Shown: piece by piece, positions 16,379 through 25,725 of the stretch | How the letters are laid out: each line of letters begins with the position of its first letter | How positions within the stretch are numbered: position 1 is the stretch's first letter | NCBI RefSeq assembly: GCF_033193315.1 | Contig: NZ_CP136187.1 | Location: 124,001 to 188,000, forward strand | Reading direction: 5' to 3' | Source of the DNA: Agathobaculum sp. NTUH-O15-33 | GTDB lineage: Bacteria; Bacillota; Clostridia; Oscillospirales; Butyricicoccaceae | DNA length: 64,000 bases | The notes under the pieces: generated by a model | The model's input: only the letters and a program-made list of their open reading frames with translations | The model's database searches: none | What the model was told of the DNA's origin: nothing | Program-made: the position numbers and the translations under genes

Positions 16379-17242
16379 TTACTCGCCCAGATTGTAGCCG
16401 TACACGATGCGCGGCACACCGGACAGATCCTCCGTGATGCTGATGCCCGCAAAGCGGTTATCCTCTAAAATGGCGGCCACCTGCGTCGCTTGGCGGTAGC
16501 CGCATTCAAAGAGGATCAGGCCGCCCGCGGTCAGCAGCGAGCCCCACTTGGAGCAGATGGAACGGTAAAAATCCAGCCCGTCCTCGCCGCCGAACAGGGC
16601 TTCGGCGGGTTCAAAGGCGGCCACGCTGTGGTCAAGCGTTTTCATTTCGGCTTCGGTCACATAGGGCGGGTTCGCGACGAGCACATCGAATAGCCCCAAA
16701 TTGTTCTGCGGGCGGTAGCGCACATCGCCGCGAAGGGCGGTATAGCGGGAGAAAACGCCGTTTGCGCGCGCGTTTTCACGCGAAAGCATGAGCGCGCCCT
16801 CGGAAATATCGATCGCGGCGACGCGGGCGTCGTCCACCTCATGCGCAATGGCGATTCCGATGCAGCCCGAACCGCAGCACAGGTCGAGCACGCGGGGGTT
16901 GACCACCTGTTTCGCGCGTTCGATCGCAAGCTCGGCCAGCCGCTCGGTATCCGACCGGGGAATGAGCACGGAGCGGTCCACCTTAAAGGTCAGCCCATAA
17001 AAATCCCACTCGCCTAAAATATAGGCGAGCGGTTCCCCATCGATGCAGCGGTCGCACAGCAAATGCGCATAGTCCACCGTTGCGTCGTCCAAATAAACAT
17101 GGCCCCAGTCCGCCGTCCTGCGCTTGTCCGCTTTGCAGGCATAGGCGGTCAGCTCGCGCGCTTCAAGAGAAGGCGAGGGTGACCCCGCCTCCTTGAACCG
17201 CTTGAACAGCGCGATATACACATCGTTGATCGTCTTGGTCAC
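16379..17242 (-). CDS. prmC: Release factor glutamine methyltransferase PrmC
   Basis: PrmC (HemK) methylates the GGQ glutamine of peptide release factors using SAM. About 287 residues from GTG 17242, with a G-rich SD; an in-frame GTG at 17257 is possible. The N-terminal helical domain is followed by the methyltransferase fold: VLDLCCGSGCIGIAI (motif I) and the catalytic NPPY in LVANPPYVTEAE. It follows the DUF1385 gene, matching the Firmicutes order DUF1385-prmC; prfA is not downstream here. Confidence 0.94.
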   Translation of the reverse strand: MTKTINDVYIALFKRFKEAGSPSPSLEARELTAYACKADKRRTADWGHVYLDDATVDYAHLLCDRCIDGEPLAYILGEWDFYGLTFKVDRSVLIPRSDTERLAELAIERAKQVVNPRVLDLCCGSGCIGIAIAHEVDDARVAAIDISEGALMLSRENARANGVFSRYTALRGDVRYRPQNNLGLFDVLVANPPYVTEAEMKTLDHSVAAFEPAEALFGGEDGLDFYRSICSKWGSLLTAGGLILFECGYRQATQVAAILEDNRFAGISITEDLSGVPRIVYGYNLGE

Positions 17243-17276
17243 GGTACCGCCCCCCACGTGGTTTGAATCAAAAGTT

Positions 17277-18212
17277 CTACCAGTTGTCGCTCCCGTCGTC
17301 CGGGATGACGTTTTTCATGCCGGTGATCGCCACCTCGATCATGGAATCATCCGGCTCAAAGACGGTCAAACGCTGGATCATCAGACCGGGCCAGCGCAGC
17401 GCGCGGGAAACCACGCTGTCCGAGCGGCCCGCGTAGCGGTTGAATTCATAGCTGATGCCGACGACAAGCGGCAGCAGGATCAGATGCGCCAGCATACGCA
17501 GCGCGGGATTCGTGATATCGACCAGCGAAAACACAATAGAGGAAACAATCGTCGCCACGATGATGAGCACGAACATAAAGCTGGTGCCGCAGCGCGGATG
17601 GAACCGGCCCTGCCGGCGCACGTTCTCCACCGTCAGCTCCGCGCCGGATTCATAGCAAAATATGGTCTTATGTTCGGCCCCGTGGTATTCAAAGGTACGG
17701 CGGATATCCTTCATATGGGATACCGACCACATGAACAGCAGGAACAAAATGATACGCACGCAGCCTTCCAGCACATTGCGCGCCAAAACGCCCCAGCTGC
17801 CGGGCACAAAGCCGCCTAAAAAGCTGGGCAGCAGCAAAAACAGCACCACAGGCAAAGCGATGCCGATTACGGTCGATAAACCGAGGATGGCTTTGTTCAG
17901 CCCCTCGGAACCAAACTTATTTTCCAGCCAAATTTCAAGTTTAGAGGGCGGTACGTCGGGTTCGTCGTCCTCAAAAAAGGATGCGGAATAGTTGATGGCC
18001 TGAATACCGTCCTTCATGGCGGTAAACAGGGTGTACGCGCCGCGCAGGATGGGCTTTGTCCACAGGCTGCCCGGCGGCGAGATCTCTTTTTCGGTCACGA
18101 CCAGCTCGCCGTCCGACTTGCGCACGACGGTGCAGGACTTCCGGGGGCCTTTCATCACGATGCCCTCGATAATGGCTTGCCCGCCGATCGTGGTTTTTTT
18201 CTGTGTTTCCAT
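17277..18212 (-). CDS. DUF1385 membrane protein (YqhQ family)
   Basis: A 311-residue DUF1385 protein. It opens with the family signature TTIGGQAIIEGIVMKGPRKSCTVVR and has RGAYTLFTAMKDGIQAINYSA. Three to four membrane segments follow (about 106-130, 140-165, 205-255), and the motif YHGAEHKTIFCYE with His-Glu-His is intact. The molecular role is not established. The gene is typically found beside prmC and rpmE. GAAGGAGAA precedes the ATG. It lies 3 bases after the kinase gene stop and probably shares its transcript. Confidence 0.93.
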   Translation of the reverse strand: METQKKTTIGGQAIIEGIVMKGPRKSCTVVRKSDGELVVTEKEISPPGSLWTKPILRGAYTLFTAMKDGIQAINYSASFFEDDEPDVPPSKLEIWLENKFGSEGLNKAILGLSTVIGIALPVVLFLLLPSFLGGFVPGSWGVLARNVLEGCVRIILFLLFMWSVSHMKDIRRTFEYHGAEHKTIFCYESGAELTVENVRRQGRFHPRCGTSFMFVLIIVATIVSSIVFSLVDITNPALRMLAHLILLPLVVGISYEFNRYAGRSDSVVSRALRWPGLMIQRLTVFEPDDSMIEVAITGMKNVIPDDGSDNW

Positions 18213-18215
18213 GTA

Positions 18216-19751
18216 TTATGCTTCTCCTTCGGGTAAATGCGCCGTCGATGGGATGGCGCCCGTTATGCCAAGGGCGTTTTGCGCTTCCGCCGTGGGCAGC
18301 ACGACGGTAACAGTCGTGCCCGCGCCCTGCGTGGAATCGATCGAAAGCGTGCCGCCGTGCAGCGTGACGATCTCTTCGGTCACGGCAAGGCCGATGCCGC
18401 TGCCGCGCTGCTTGGAAGAGCCCTTATAGAATTTTTCTTTGACGAACGGCAGCTCGGCTTCGGGAATGCCCACGCCGTAATCGCGCACCGTAACGATGAT
18501 GCTGCCCTCTTTCCGGCCGAGGACGATGTCGATCCGCTTGCCGGAAGCGCCGTATTTGGCGGCGTTGTCCAGAATGTTCAGGAAAACCTGCTTCATCCGG
18601 TGCCGGTCGCCGTTGATATAGTAGGTTTGGTCCTCGTCCTCCTCGTAACCCACCTTCATGCCGCTCTTTTGCAGCAGGTTTTCATACATGTAGACCGCTT
18701 CGTACAGCTCAATCGAAAGGTCGAACAGCTCTACTTCCAGTTTCATGCGACCGGATTCGATGCGGGCAAAATCCAGCAGCTCCTCGACCATGCGGGTCAG
18801 CCGGTTGGCTTCCTTTTGGATGATGATCAGGCCCTGCATGACCTCCTCCGGGTCCTCGCCGCCGCCGGCGATCAGCGTTTCGCTCCAGCCGCCGATCGCG
18901 GTGAGCGGCGTGCGCAGCTCGTGCGAAACAGAGGAGATAAAGTCGTTCTTCATGCGCTCGGCGCGGGATATCTCGTCGGACATGTAGTTGATCGTGTCGC
19001 ACAGCTCGCCGATCTCGTCGTCATAGGTCTTTTGCAGGCGCACGCCGTAGCGTCCGTCCGCGATATCCTTGGCAATGGTGTTGATCTTGAGCACCGGGTC
19101 GACGATGGACTTGATAAAATAGCTGTTGGAAGCGACGACCAGCATCAGGAAGATCAGGCTCAGCAGCACCGCGATGCCGATGATGATCCAAATTTGCTTT
19201 TCCGCGATGGAAAGCGAGGTGATCACGCGCACGCCGCCGATCAATTCGCCGCGGGAGGAGATGAGCGGCGAGGTGACGCTCATCACGCGTTCGTCGGACA
19301 GCGAATCCGGGCCGGTGAAAACGGCGGTCTTGGTTTCGTTCAGCGCCTGCGCGGCGTCCTCGGTCGAGGGCGCGCCGCCGCCGGTCAGCCCGGAGGTCGA
19401 CATCATCACGCGGCCCGAACGGTCGATAAACTGCAATTCCATTTTATCCGGCGATTCAAAGTCCGCGATGTATTGCTCGGCCGCGGAATAGAATTGGTCG
19501 TAGGTGCCGGTTAGGTATTTGTGGAAAAAGCTCGCGGCGCTTTCGCTCGTGCCGACCAGCTTTTCCCGCACATTCGCATAATAATAGCCCGAAACGCCGA
19601 CTGAGACCAAGATCAGTACGGCCGCCAGAATGACCAGCACAAAGGAAAGTGAGTTCATCATCCAACGGCCCTTGATCCCGCCCGGCGAATGCTGGACGTG
19701 GATCTCCGCCTTTTGCTTTTCGGGCTGTGTTTTATGTTTGCGATAATTCAT
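18216..19751 (-). CDS. Two-component sensor histidine kinase, HAMP/HisKA type
   Basis: A 511-residue membrane kinase. A cytoplasmic tail of about 30 residues precedes membrane helix 1 (about 33-57). An extracellular sensor region (about 58-185) follows, then helix 2 (about 187-210) and a HAMP domain (215-265). The HisKA box SVSHELRTPLTA has the phosphorylated His277. The HATPase part has N-box FLNILDNAAKYG, G1 DYGVGIPE and G2 GSGIGLAV. The partner regulator is immediately upstream (19884-20573). Domain layout is close to ResE/WalK-type kinases, but there is no PAS domain, so the signal is unknown. Confidence 0.93.
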   Translation of the reverse strand: MNYRKHKTQPEKQKAEIHVQHSPGGIKGRWMMNSLSFVLVILAAVLILVSVGVSGYYYANVREKLVGTSESAASFFHKYLTGTYDQFYSAAEQYIADFESPDKMELQFIDRSGRVMMSTSGLTGGGAPSTEDAAQALNETKTAVFTGPDSLSDERVMSVTSPLISSRGELIGGVRVITSLSIAEKQIWIIIGIAVLLSLIFLMLVVASNSYFIKSIVDPVLKINTIAKDIADGRYGVRLQKTYDDEIGELCDTINYMSDEISRAERMKNDFISSVSHELRTPLTAIGGWSETLIAGGGEDPEEVMQGLIIIQKEANRLTRMVEELLDFARIESGRMKLEVELFDLSIELYEAVYMYENLLQKSGMKVGYEEDEDQTYYINGDRHRMKQVFLNILDNAAKYGASGKRIDIVLGRKEGSIIVTVRDYGVGIPEAELPFVKEKFYKGSSKQRGSGIGLAVTEEIVTLHGGTLSIDSTQGAGTTVTVVLPTAEAQNALGITGAIPSTAHLPEGEA

Positions 19752-19883
19752 ACAGAAAAAGCCTCTCGTCCGCCCCGCGCCCGCGCGCAGCGCATTGAAA
19801 TAGAAAACAGACGCGGTGCGGCTGTTTTCATAAAAAGAATCCTGCGCCGCAGCGCGCGCCAGAGCCTGAATGATCGATCGAAA

Positions 19884-20573
19884 CTATCCTTCCCACATAT
19901 ACCCGTAGCCGCGTACCGTGACGATATGCGTCGGCTCGGCCGGGTCGTCCTCGATCTTGATGCGCAGGCGGCGGATATTCACGTCCACGATCTTCAGTTC
20001 GCCCACATAGTGGTGGCCCCATACCATTTCCAGCAGATCGTCGCGCGAAAGCGCCTTGCCGATATTCTCCATAAAAGCCTTCAAAAGGCCGTATTCAATC
20101 TGTGTCAGCTCGATTTTGATACCGTTTTTCAGCACTTCACGTGCGCGCAGGTTGAGCTTGAACGGGCCGGACTTGATCACGTCCTCCTCGGAGAAGGGCG
20201 AACCGGAAACGCGGCGGTACAGCGCGTCCACGCGCGCGGCCAGCTCGATCACGGAGAAGGGCTTGGTCACATAGTCGTCCGCACCGTTCATCAGGCCGGT
20301 CACCTTGTCCGTTTCCTGTACGCGCGCGGTCAGCATGATCACGCCCGCCGCATAGCCCGCGGCGCGCATCGCGCGGCAAACCTCGTATCCGTCTATGCCG
20401 GGCAGCATCACGTCCAGCACCGCTACGGCGATGTCTTGATTGTCGTGGTATTTTTCAAGCGCCTGTTCGCCGGTCTCGGCTTCGATTACCTCGTACCCGG
20501 CGCGCTTTAAATTCAAAACCAAAAAGGAACGGATATTTTCTTCATCCTCAAGTATCAGGATCTTGCGTTTCAT
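19884..20573 (-). CDS. OmpR-family response regulator
   Basis: A DNA-binding response regulator of 229 residues. The receiver domain (1-120) has acidic residues Asp10-Glu11 region, phosphoacceptor Asp54 (VLDVMLPGIDG), Thr83 region (MLTAR) and Lys (TKPFS). The winged helix (about 130-229) ends with the usual DVNIRRLRIKIEDDPAEPTHIVTVRGYGYMW. ATG 20573 has AGGAGG upstream. It lies 132 bases before its kinase gene and 44 bases after a lipoprotein gene, suggesting a three-gene unit. Confidence 0.94.
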   Translation of the reverse strand: MKRKILILEDEENIRSFLVLNLKRAGYEVIEAETGEQALEKYHDNQDIAVAVLDVMLPGIDGYEVCRAMRAAGYAAGVIMLTARVQETDKVTGLMNGADDYVTKPFSVIELAARVDALYRRVSGSPFSEEDVIKSGPFKLNLRAREVLKNGIKIELTQIEYGLLKAFMENIGKALSRDDLLEMVWGHHYVGELKIVDVNIRRLRIKIEDDPAEPTHIVTVRGYGYMWEG

Positions 20574-20617
20574 GAAAGTTCCTCCTAACGATATCTTTCC
20601 GGGCGGGTAGCCCCTGA

Positions 20618-21958
20618 TTAGTTGTTCCAATCCTGTGTGACAAGTGAGAATCGGGCGCGCACGCCGTCCGCGTCGATGGCCATGGAGCTCTGCGACGCGC
20701 CTTCGTCCAGACGGGCAAAATAAACCGCCCTGCTGGTCTCGGCCAGTTGGATCAGGTCGCTGCGCGAGGCGTAATAATCGCTCAGCGTGCCGGTCGCGCA
20801 ATAGATCGAAAACAGCGGTAAACGCCGATCCTCGCCCAAATATTGATAAAAGTGCACGGCGCTCAGGCCGGTATCGCTTGATTTGGTGGCTGTGATCTGG
20901 TCGTGCCACGCGTCGTCGATCACAAAGGACCATTCCTCGGACACATTGTTATAGGTGGTCTTGACTCGTTCGGGCTGGCCCTCGACCCCATAGGAATACC
21001 AGTCTACCATAAAGATCGCGTCCGAAGCCGCGGCGTCGGTATACCCGGCCATCAGCACGGCGCGGGGCAGCTCGATTTCGCCGTCGCCGTTGCAGTCGGC
21101 GGCGTAAACAGAGATCGGGCGGTAGGTGCCGCGGTTGGTCGAATCCTCACTGTCAAGCGCCAGATTATGAAGCGTGCCGTCCGCATAAACGAAAATGTCG
21201 GTCATCAGGCCGATGCCGCTTTCGGTTTTTTCCTCGGCAAAAACAGCGGGCAGGCTGCCCTTTACCCGGCCGCTCGACATCCGCAAAATCGTGACCGCTT
21301 CCTGATTGGTCGCCGCTTCGCCCGCGAGGAGCAGCTCGCCGTTTAAATACTGGTAAAGGCGCGCGACGCGTTTGCCGGTCGGGTCGGAGCCGATCAGCAG
21401 CAGGTCCTTGGCGCCGTTGCCGGTCAGGTCGGTCAGTTCCATGGCGGAATATTCAGTTTCCAGCAGCACGCTGGGCGCGCCGGAGGCGTCAAAATCGCAC
21501 ATCGTCACCGCGCCTAGGCCGTCGCCCGTCAGCTTCCAGGCGATTACCATGCCGCGCCGCCCATCGGGCGAGATCACGGGGTAATCGACGGACTGGATCG
21601 CGGTGCCCGTGCCGGTGACCGAGCCGGTCAGCACGTACGCGTCGTCCTTTTTCTTATGCACGTAAACGGTGAACTCGTTGCTGTTCGCGCTTTCGCGGAA
21701 AAAGGAGATCGCTTCCTCGGTACCGTCGCTGTCAATATCGACAAGCTGAATGGTAGAGCGGTTTTCGCCGGAAACAGGAGCCGAATAGATCTTCGTGGTG
21801 AGGATCTTTTCCAGCTCCGCCTGCAGCGTTTGATAGTTTTTTGAAGGTTTGGGCGCGGCCAGCAGGTCGTCGCCCGAGGGGATCGTGCAGCCGGACAGCG
21901 CTAAAAGCGCGGCGAGCAGCACGGGAAGGGAACGCATTGCTTTTTGAAATGCATGCAT
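20618..21958 (-). CDS. Lipoprotein with repeated calcium-binding-like DxDxDG motifs
   Basis: A 446-residue secreted lipoprotein: signal peptide then lipobox LALSGC (Cys about residue 24). At least three loops of the DxDxDG/DxTGNGxxD type are spaced through it: LVDIDSDGTEEAISFF, LTDLTGNGAKDLLLIG and AADCNGDGEIELP. These resemble FG-GAP/VCBS beta-propeller blades that bind calcium. No catalytic motif is recognised. It sits upstream of the OmpR-type pair, so it could be an extracellular accessory sensor, an inference. ATG 21958 follows GGAGA. Confidence 0.72.
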   Translation of the reverse strand: MHAFQKAMRSLPVLLAALLALSGCTIPSGDDLLAAPKPSKNYQTLQAELEKILTTKIYSAPVSGENRSTIQLVDIDSDGTEEAISFFRESANSNEFTVYVHKKKDDAYVLTGSVTGTGTAIQSVDYPVISPDGRRGMVIAWKLTGDGLGAVTMCDFDASGAPSVLLETEYSAMELTDLTGNGAKDLLLIGSDPTGKRVARLYQYLNGELLLAGEAATNQEAVTILRMSSGRVKGSLPAVFAEEKTESGIGLMTDIFVYADGTLHNLALDSEDSTNRGTYRPISVYAADCNGDGEIELPRAVLMAGYTDAAASDAIFMVDWYSYGVEGQPERVKTTYNNVSEEWSFVIDDAWHDQITATKSSDTGLSAVHFYQYLGEDRRLPLFSIYCATGTLSDYYASRSDLIQLAETSRAVYFARLDEGASQSSMAIDADGVRARFSLVTQDWNN

Positions 21959-22077
21959 GGGGTATCTCCGTTCGTGTTTAAAACGACAATTATACATCTT
22001 TAGTATAGCACAAATGTACGGCGGATGGTATAGCAATTTACAGAATTTTGCGTTTCATTTTCCGCGCATTCCCCGCA

Positions 22078-22106
22078 TTGACAAGCCCGCGGTTTGCAGG
22101 TATACT
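22078..22106 (+). promoter_or_regulatory. Promoter of tRNA-Leu
   Basis: TTGACA (22078-22083), a 17-base spacer and TATACT (22101-22106), 14 bases before the tRNA 5' end: a strong housekeeping promoter. Confidence 0.85.
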
Positions 22107-22119
22107 ATTAAAGTACCAT

Positions 22120-22203
22120 GCGGGTATGGCGGAATTGGCAGACGCGCCAGATTTAGGTTCTGGTGTCTCAGACGTGCAGGTTCAAGTCCTGTTACCCGCA
22201 CCA
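22120..22203 (+). tRNA. tRNA-Leu (anticodon UAG)
   Basis: A class II tRNA of 84 bases with CCA encoded (22201-22203). The acceptor arms are GCGGGTA / TACCCGC. The D arm is TGGCGGAATTGGCA. The anticodon stem CCAGA/TCTGG encloses TTTAGGT, giving anticodon TAG (reads CUA). The long variable arm typical of leucine tRNAs follows, and the T arm contains GGTTCAAGTCC. Confidence 0.96.
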
Positions 22204-22229
22204 CTACTTATGACCCTCGAGCGGTCATA

Positions 22230-22281
22230 ACGACAAAGACAGGTTTTTCGATATGGAAATCCTGTCTTTGTCATTTTATTG
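22230..22281 (+). terminator. Terminator after tRNA-Leu
   Basis: A long stem GACAAAGACAGG...CCTGTCTTTGTC with an AT-rich loop, followed by ATTTTATT. Confidence 0.85.
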
Positions 22282-22339
22282 GGTTGTAATTTATAGTATA
22301 GATAAGTCATTGTGGCAAAGTCACACAACATATTAAAGC

Positions 22340-22548
22340 GGGGTTGCATATGGTAACGTATCGCCGCAGGTACAGGGTTTTGACAAAAACTCGAAATATG
22401 GCAAGGCCATTGAGCTGGTGGCGCGAACATTTTTCTGAACAATTAAAAGGATGCGGTATCATACAAAACATTCCCCACACCGATTGAAATGATGGAAGGC
22501 GTAAATATCGCTCGCTAGGAGATCGGCAATCACTTTTGATTGCTTCCT
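22340..22548 (+). pseudogene. Possible decayed coding remnant
   Basis: Between the tRNA and the hybrid kinase there are two short, protein-like stretches in different frames: GNVSPQVQGFDKNSKYGKAIELVARTFF ending at TGA 22436-22438, and DAVSYKTFPTPIEMMEGVNIAR ending at TAG near 22516-22518 and continuing EIGNHF to a stop. I do not recognise the parent protein. A terminator-like hairpin (22555-22600) follows. This may be a fragment of a gene lost next to the tRNA, but the evidence is only the plausible composition. Confidence 0.3.
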
Positions 22549-22554
22549 AAAAAG

Positions 22555-22600
22555 GCAGCCCTGTTTGTTTTTCGACACAAACAGGGCTGTCTTTTTGGGG
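22555..22600 (+). terminator. Terminator hairpin upstream of the hybrid kinase
   Basis: AGCCCTGTTTGT / ACAAACAGGGCT stem with the loop TTTTCGAC and CTTTTT after it. It separates the tRNA/remnant region from the kinase promoter. Confidence 0.8.
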
Positions 22601-22664
22601 GGAATAAATAGGTATGTGATCAAAATACGAAAGATTAATGCTTTCCATGTTAGAATGTGTCTGG

Positions 22665-22670
22665 TATAAT
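22665..22670 (+). promoter_or_regulatory. Possible extended -10 promoter of the hybrid kinase operon
   Basis: TATAAT preceded by TGG (extended -10 form TGn), about 150 bases upstream of the kinase start. No good -35 is seen (TTTCCA at 17 bases is weak). Confidence 0.45.
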
Positions 22671-22818
22671 ATGATTACAGCGTTTCAAGGGGGCTATCAA
22701 ACCGGCTTATCATTTTCAAAGTAATCGTGCCGCAATGGATTGATTTCACAGAAAAATAAAGAAAACATGCGGCGGCGGCCTATTTTAGCGATAAAGAAAT
22801 GTGCATGGAGGTGTGAAA

Positions 22819-25725
22819 GTGAAAGCAAAGGAGAAAAAGAAATCGGGCGCGATACTTGCGGTATCAGCGGGGATTTTTGTGATCGCTTTGTCCATATCCA
22901 GCTTTTTTCTTTTGCAGATCATCGGCAGAATGAACCAAAGCGCCAATCAGAACCTTTTGACATCCAGCCGGGTCATCAGCGAGGGGCTGAACAATAAGAT
23001 CACGCTTGATCGGGAGCTATTATCCGCGCTGACCGAGCTGCTGGCGCTGGAAGAGAATGGCGTGATTGAGGAGACCCTGCGGGAGTATGCGGATTCCACA
23101 GACTTTTTCCGGTTTGCTTATATTGATATGGAAGGCGAGGGCGTGGACAGCGAAGGCAACGCCGTTTATGCCTCGGATCTTCCGTTTGACGAAATCGCGC
23201 TTTCCAAGGGGACGGACGGCATGTCGGCGCCCTATCATGGCGCCAGCGGACGGATTCATATCACGTATCAGTCGCCCGTTTTCAGAGAGGGCAAACAGAT
23301 AGGCGCGGTATACGCGGACCGGATTATTGATGATTATAACCTGCCTACGCTGTTTACCTTCCATAACGGGGCGGGCTCCGCTTATGTGGTGGACGGCAAT
23401 GGGGATTTTATTATCAAATCACGGGGGACCGCGTCGGAAACGGATGTTTACAGCTATCTGGCAAAGCAGAAAAACGGCGCGGCCATACAGGATACGCTTC
23501 GCCGCGTGATTCAGGAAGGAAAGAGCGGAACGCTTGTCGTGACCAATGAGGCGCAGCCATCTCTGCTGGGCTTTCTTCCTGTGGAATCGCCGCAGGGCTG
23601 CTACTTGATCACCGTCGTCCCCCGCGCGGTTCTGCAGCAAGAGGCAAAGCCGATCATTATCATGCTTTGCACGATGTTTGCGCTGTTGCTGCTTGGCGGG
23701 CTCTCCGTCGCCACGCTGTTTGCGGGAAGGCAATCGATGAAGGCGGATGTGCGGCAAAAAGAGTATCGGGAAAAACTGTTTGGAAACCTTTCTGCGAATA
23801 TCGATTTCGCGTTTCTCCTTTATACCCCGGCGGGACATAAGGTAGAGCTGGTTTCGGACAATCTATCGGGCCTGCTGGGCATCACCCCGGAGCAAGCACA
23901 GGAAAAGCCGGAGCGGATATTTGACGCCAGCGGATTGCCGCAAGGGGACGCCGACAGAAGCAGCTTTTTCAACGGAACGCTGAAAGAACAGACCACCAGA
24001 GAATCGATGGTGGGGGTCGGCCCGAACGAAGTGAAGCGCTGGATCGCGGTGCATCTGATTCCTGCGGATTACGGCCAATATCTCGCGGTGTTCCATGAAA
24101 CGACCGAGGAACATAACATGCGTGAGCAACTGGCGGACGCCCTGACGCAGGCACAGAACAGCAACCGCGCTCGGTCGGCTTTCTTCTCATCGATGTCTCA
24201 CGATATCAGAACGCCGATGAACGGCATTGTCGGCATGACGAACATAGCGCTTAACAATCTGGACGACCGCGAAAAGGTCGAATCCTGCCTGAACAAGATC
24301 ACGGGCGCTTCGGGGCATTTGCTGGAGCTGATCAACGAAGTGCTGGATATGTCCCGAATCGAAAGCGGACGGATCAGTCTGAAGGAAGAAACCGTGCACC
24401 TGCCTAGTCTGATCGCCAATCTTCTTTCCTTCCTGAAACCGGATATGGATAAAAAGAACCAGAGCCTTTTGATGAAATCACAGATATTAGAGCATGACAC
24501 CGTAATCAGCGACGGGCTGCATTTGCAGAAAATATTGCTCAATCTGCTGTCCAACGCGGCAAAATATACGCAAGCGGGCGGCGACATCAGTTTGCAGATC
24601 ACAGAAACGCCGGTGGACGCGGAAACAATACGGATGAGCTTTGTGGTAGAAGACAACGGTATCGGTATGAGCCCCGCGTTCCTAAAACGGATATTCAAGC
24701 CCTTTGAACGGGCGGAGGACAGCCGCATGAGCCAGATCACCGGCACGGGGCTGGGGCTTGCCATTACAAAGAGCATTGTGGACATGATGGGCGGAGACAT
24801 CCGTGTACAAAGCCGGGAATACGAGGGATCGTGCTTTACCGTGGATATCCCGCTGAAATTGCCGGCGCAGCAGGCGCGGGAATACCCGGACCTAGCCGGT
24901 TATACGGCGCTGATCGTAGATGATGATCAGGACGCGTGTGAAAGCATTAGCCTGATCTTGCAGGAAACGGGCATTCGCGCAAACTGGGTTACAAATGGAC
25001 CGGAGGCGGTGGAACAGCTCTGGAACGCCCATGTGAGGAAGGATGATTACTACGTTGTCATTCTGGACTGGAAAATGCCTGAAATGGACGGGCTGGAAAC
25101 GGCGAGACAGATCAGAAAGCGGCTGGGCAGCGAAGTGCCGATCCTCCTGCTGTCCGCATATGATTGGGAAAGCGTGAAGGATGAGGCGGTCCGCGCGGGC
25201 ATTAACGGTTTTCTGACGAAACCGATCTTCAAATCCGGCCTTTTGGAGAAGCTGAGATATTACATCCGGGGCGAAAAAAGCAAAACAGAAGCGCTGGGAA
25301 CGGAACAAAGCTTGAGCCTAGAAGGCGTTAGAATTCTGGCGGCGGAAGATAACGAACTGAACCGCGAGATCATTATAGAGCTTCTGGAAAGCAGCGGCGC
25401 GTTGGTAGACAGTGCTAGGAACGGCCAACAAGCATTGGATCGCTACTTAAACAGCAGTCCGGGGCATTACCAGCTGATCCTGATGGACGTCCATATGCCG
25501 GAAATGGATGGATTGGAAGCGACGCGGGCGATCAGAGGCTCCGGCAGGCCGGATGCCGCTACGATCCCGGTGATCGCCATGACCGCGGATGTATTTAAGG
25601 AAGATATCCGCAAATGCAAAGACGCGGGCATGAACGCGCATATCGGAAAACCATTGGAGATCGATAAGCTATACGCCACACTCCGTCGGTTTTTAAATAA
25701 CGATCAGGAAAAGGCGGGGATGTGA
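22819..25725 (+). CDS. Hybrid sensor histidine kinase with two receiver domains
   Basis: A 968-residue multi-domain kinase. I place the start at GTG 22819, spaced 6 bases from GGAGGT. Layout: membrane helix 1 (about 12-32), extracellular Cache-like sensor (about 35-280) and membrane helix 2 (about 278-300). A PAS-like domain (about 320-430) follows, then HisKA with SHDIRTPMNG (His461), and an HATPase part with LNLLSNAAKYT and GTGLGLAI. Receiver 1 has Asp750 (VILDWKMPEMDGLE) and receiver 2 Asp890 (LILMDVHMPEMDGLE). There is no HPt or output domain, so a separate HPt/regulator or non-transcriptional output is needed. The stop overlaps the start of a solute-binding lipoprotein gene. Confidence 0.93.
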   Translation: MKAKEKKKSGAILAVSAGIFVIALSISSFFLLQIIGRMNQSANQNLLTSSRVISEGLNNKITLDRELLSALTELLALEENGVIEETLREYADSTDFFRFAYIDMEGEGVDSEGNAVYASDLPFDEIALSKGTDGMSAPYHGASGRIHITYQSPVFREGKQIGAVYADRIIDDYNLPTLFTFHNGAGSAYVVDGNGDFIIKSRGTASETDVYSYLAKQKNGAAIQDTLRRVIQEGKSGTLVVTNEAQPSLLGFLPVESPQGCYLITVVPRAVLQQEAKPIIIMLCTMFALLLLGGLSVATLFAGRQSMKADVRQKEYREKLFGNLSANIDFAFLLYTPAGHKVELVSDNLSGLLGITPEQAQEKPERIFDASGLPQGDADRSSFFNGTLKEQTTRESMVGVGPNEVKRWIAVHLIPADYGQYLAVFHETTEEHNMREQLADALTQAQNSNRARSAFFSSMSHDIRTPMNGIVGMTNIALNNLDDREKVESCLNKITGASGHLLELINEVLDMSRIESGRISLKEETVHLPSLIANLLSFLKPDMDKKNQSLLMKSQILEHDTVISDGLHLQKILLNLLSNAAKYTQAGGDISLQITETPVDAETIRMSFVVEDNGIGMSPAFLKRIFKPFERAEDSRMSQITGTGLGLAITKSIVDMMGGDIRVQSREYEGSCFTVDIPLKLPAQQAREYPDLAGYTALIVDDDQDACESISLILQETGIRANWVTNGPEAVEQLWNAHVRKDDYYVVILDWKMPEMDGLETARQIRKRLGSEVPILLLSAYDWESVKDEAVRAGINGFLTKPIFKSGLLEKLRYYIRGEKSKTEALGTEQSLSLEGVRILAAEDNELNREIIIELLESSGALVDSARNGQQALDRYLNSSPGHYQLILMDVHMPEMDGLEATRAIRGSGRPDAATIPVIAMTADVFKEDIRKCKDAGMNAHIGKPLEIDKLYATLRRFLNNDQEKAGM

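Noticed and set aside
18237..19514. A 425-codon frame opposite the sensor kinase
   Set aside because: A shadow of the kinase gene with no recognisable domain.
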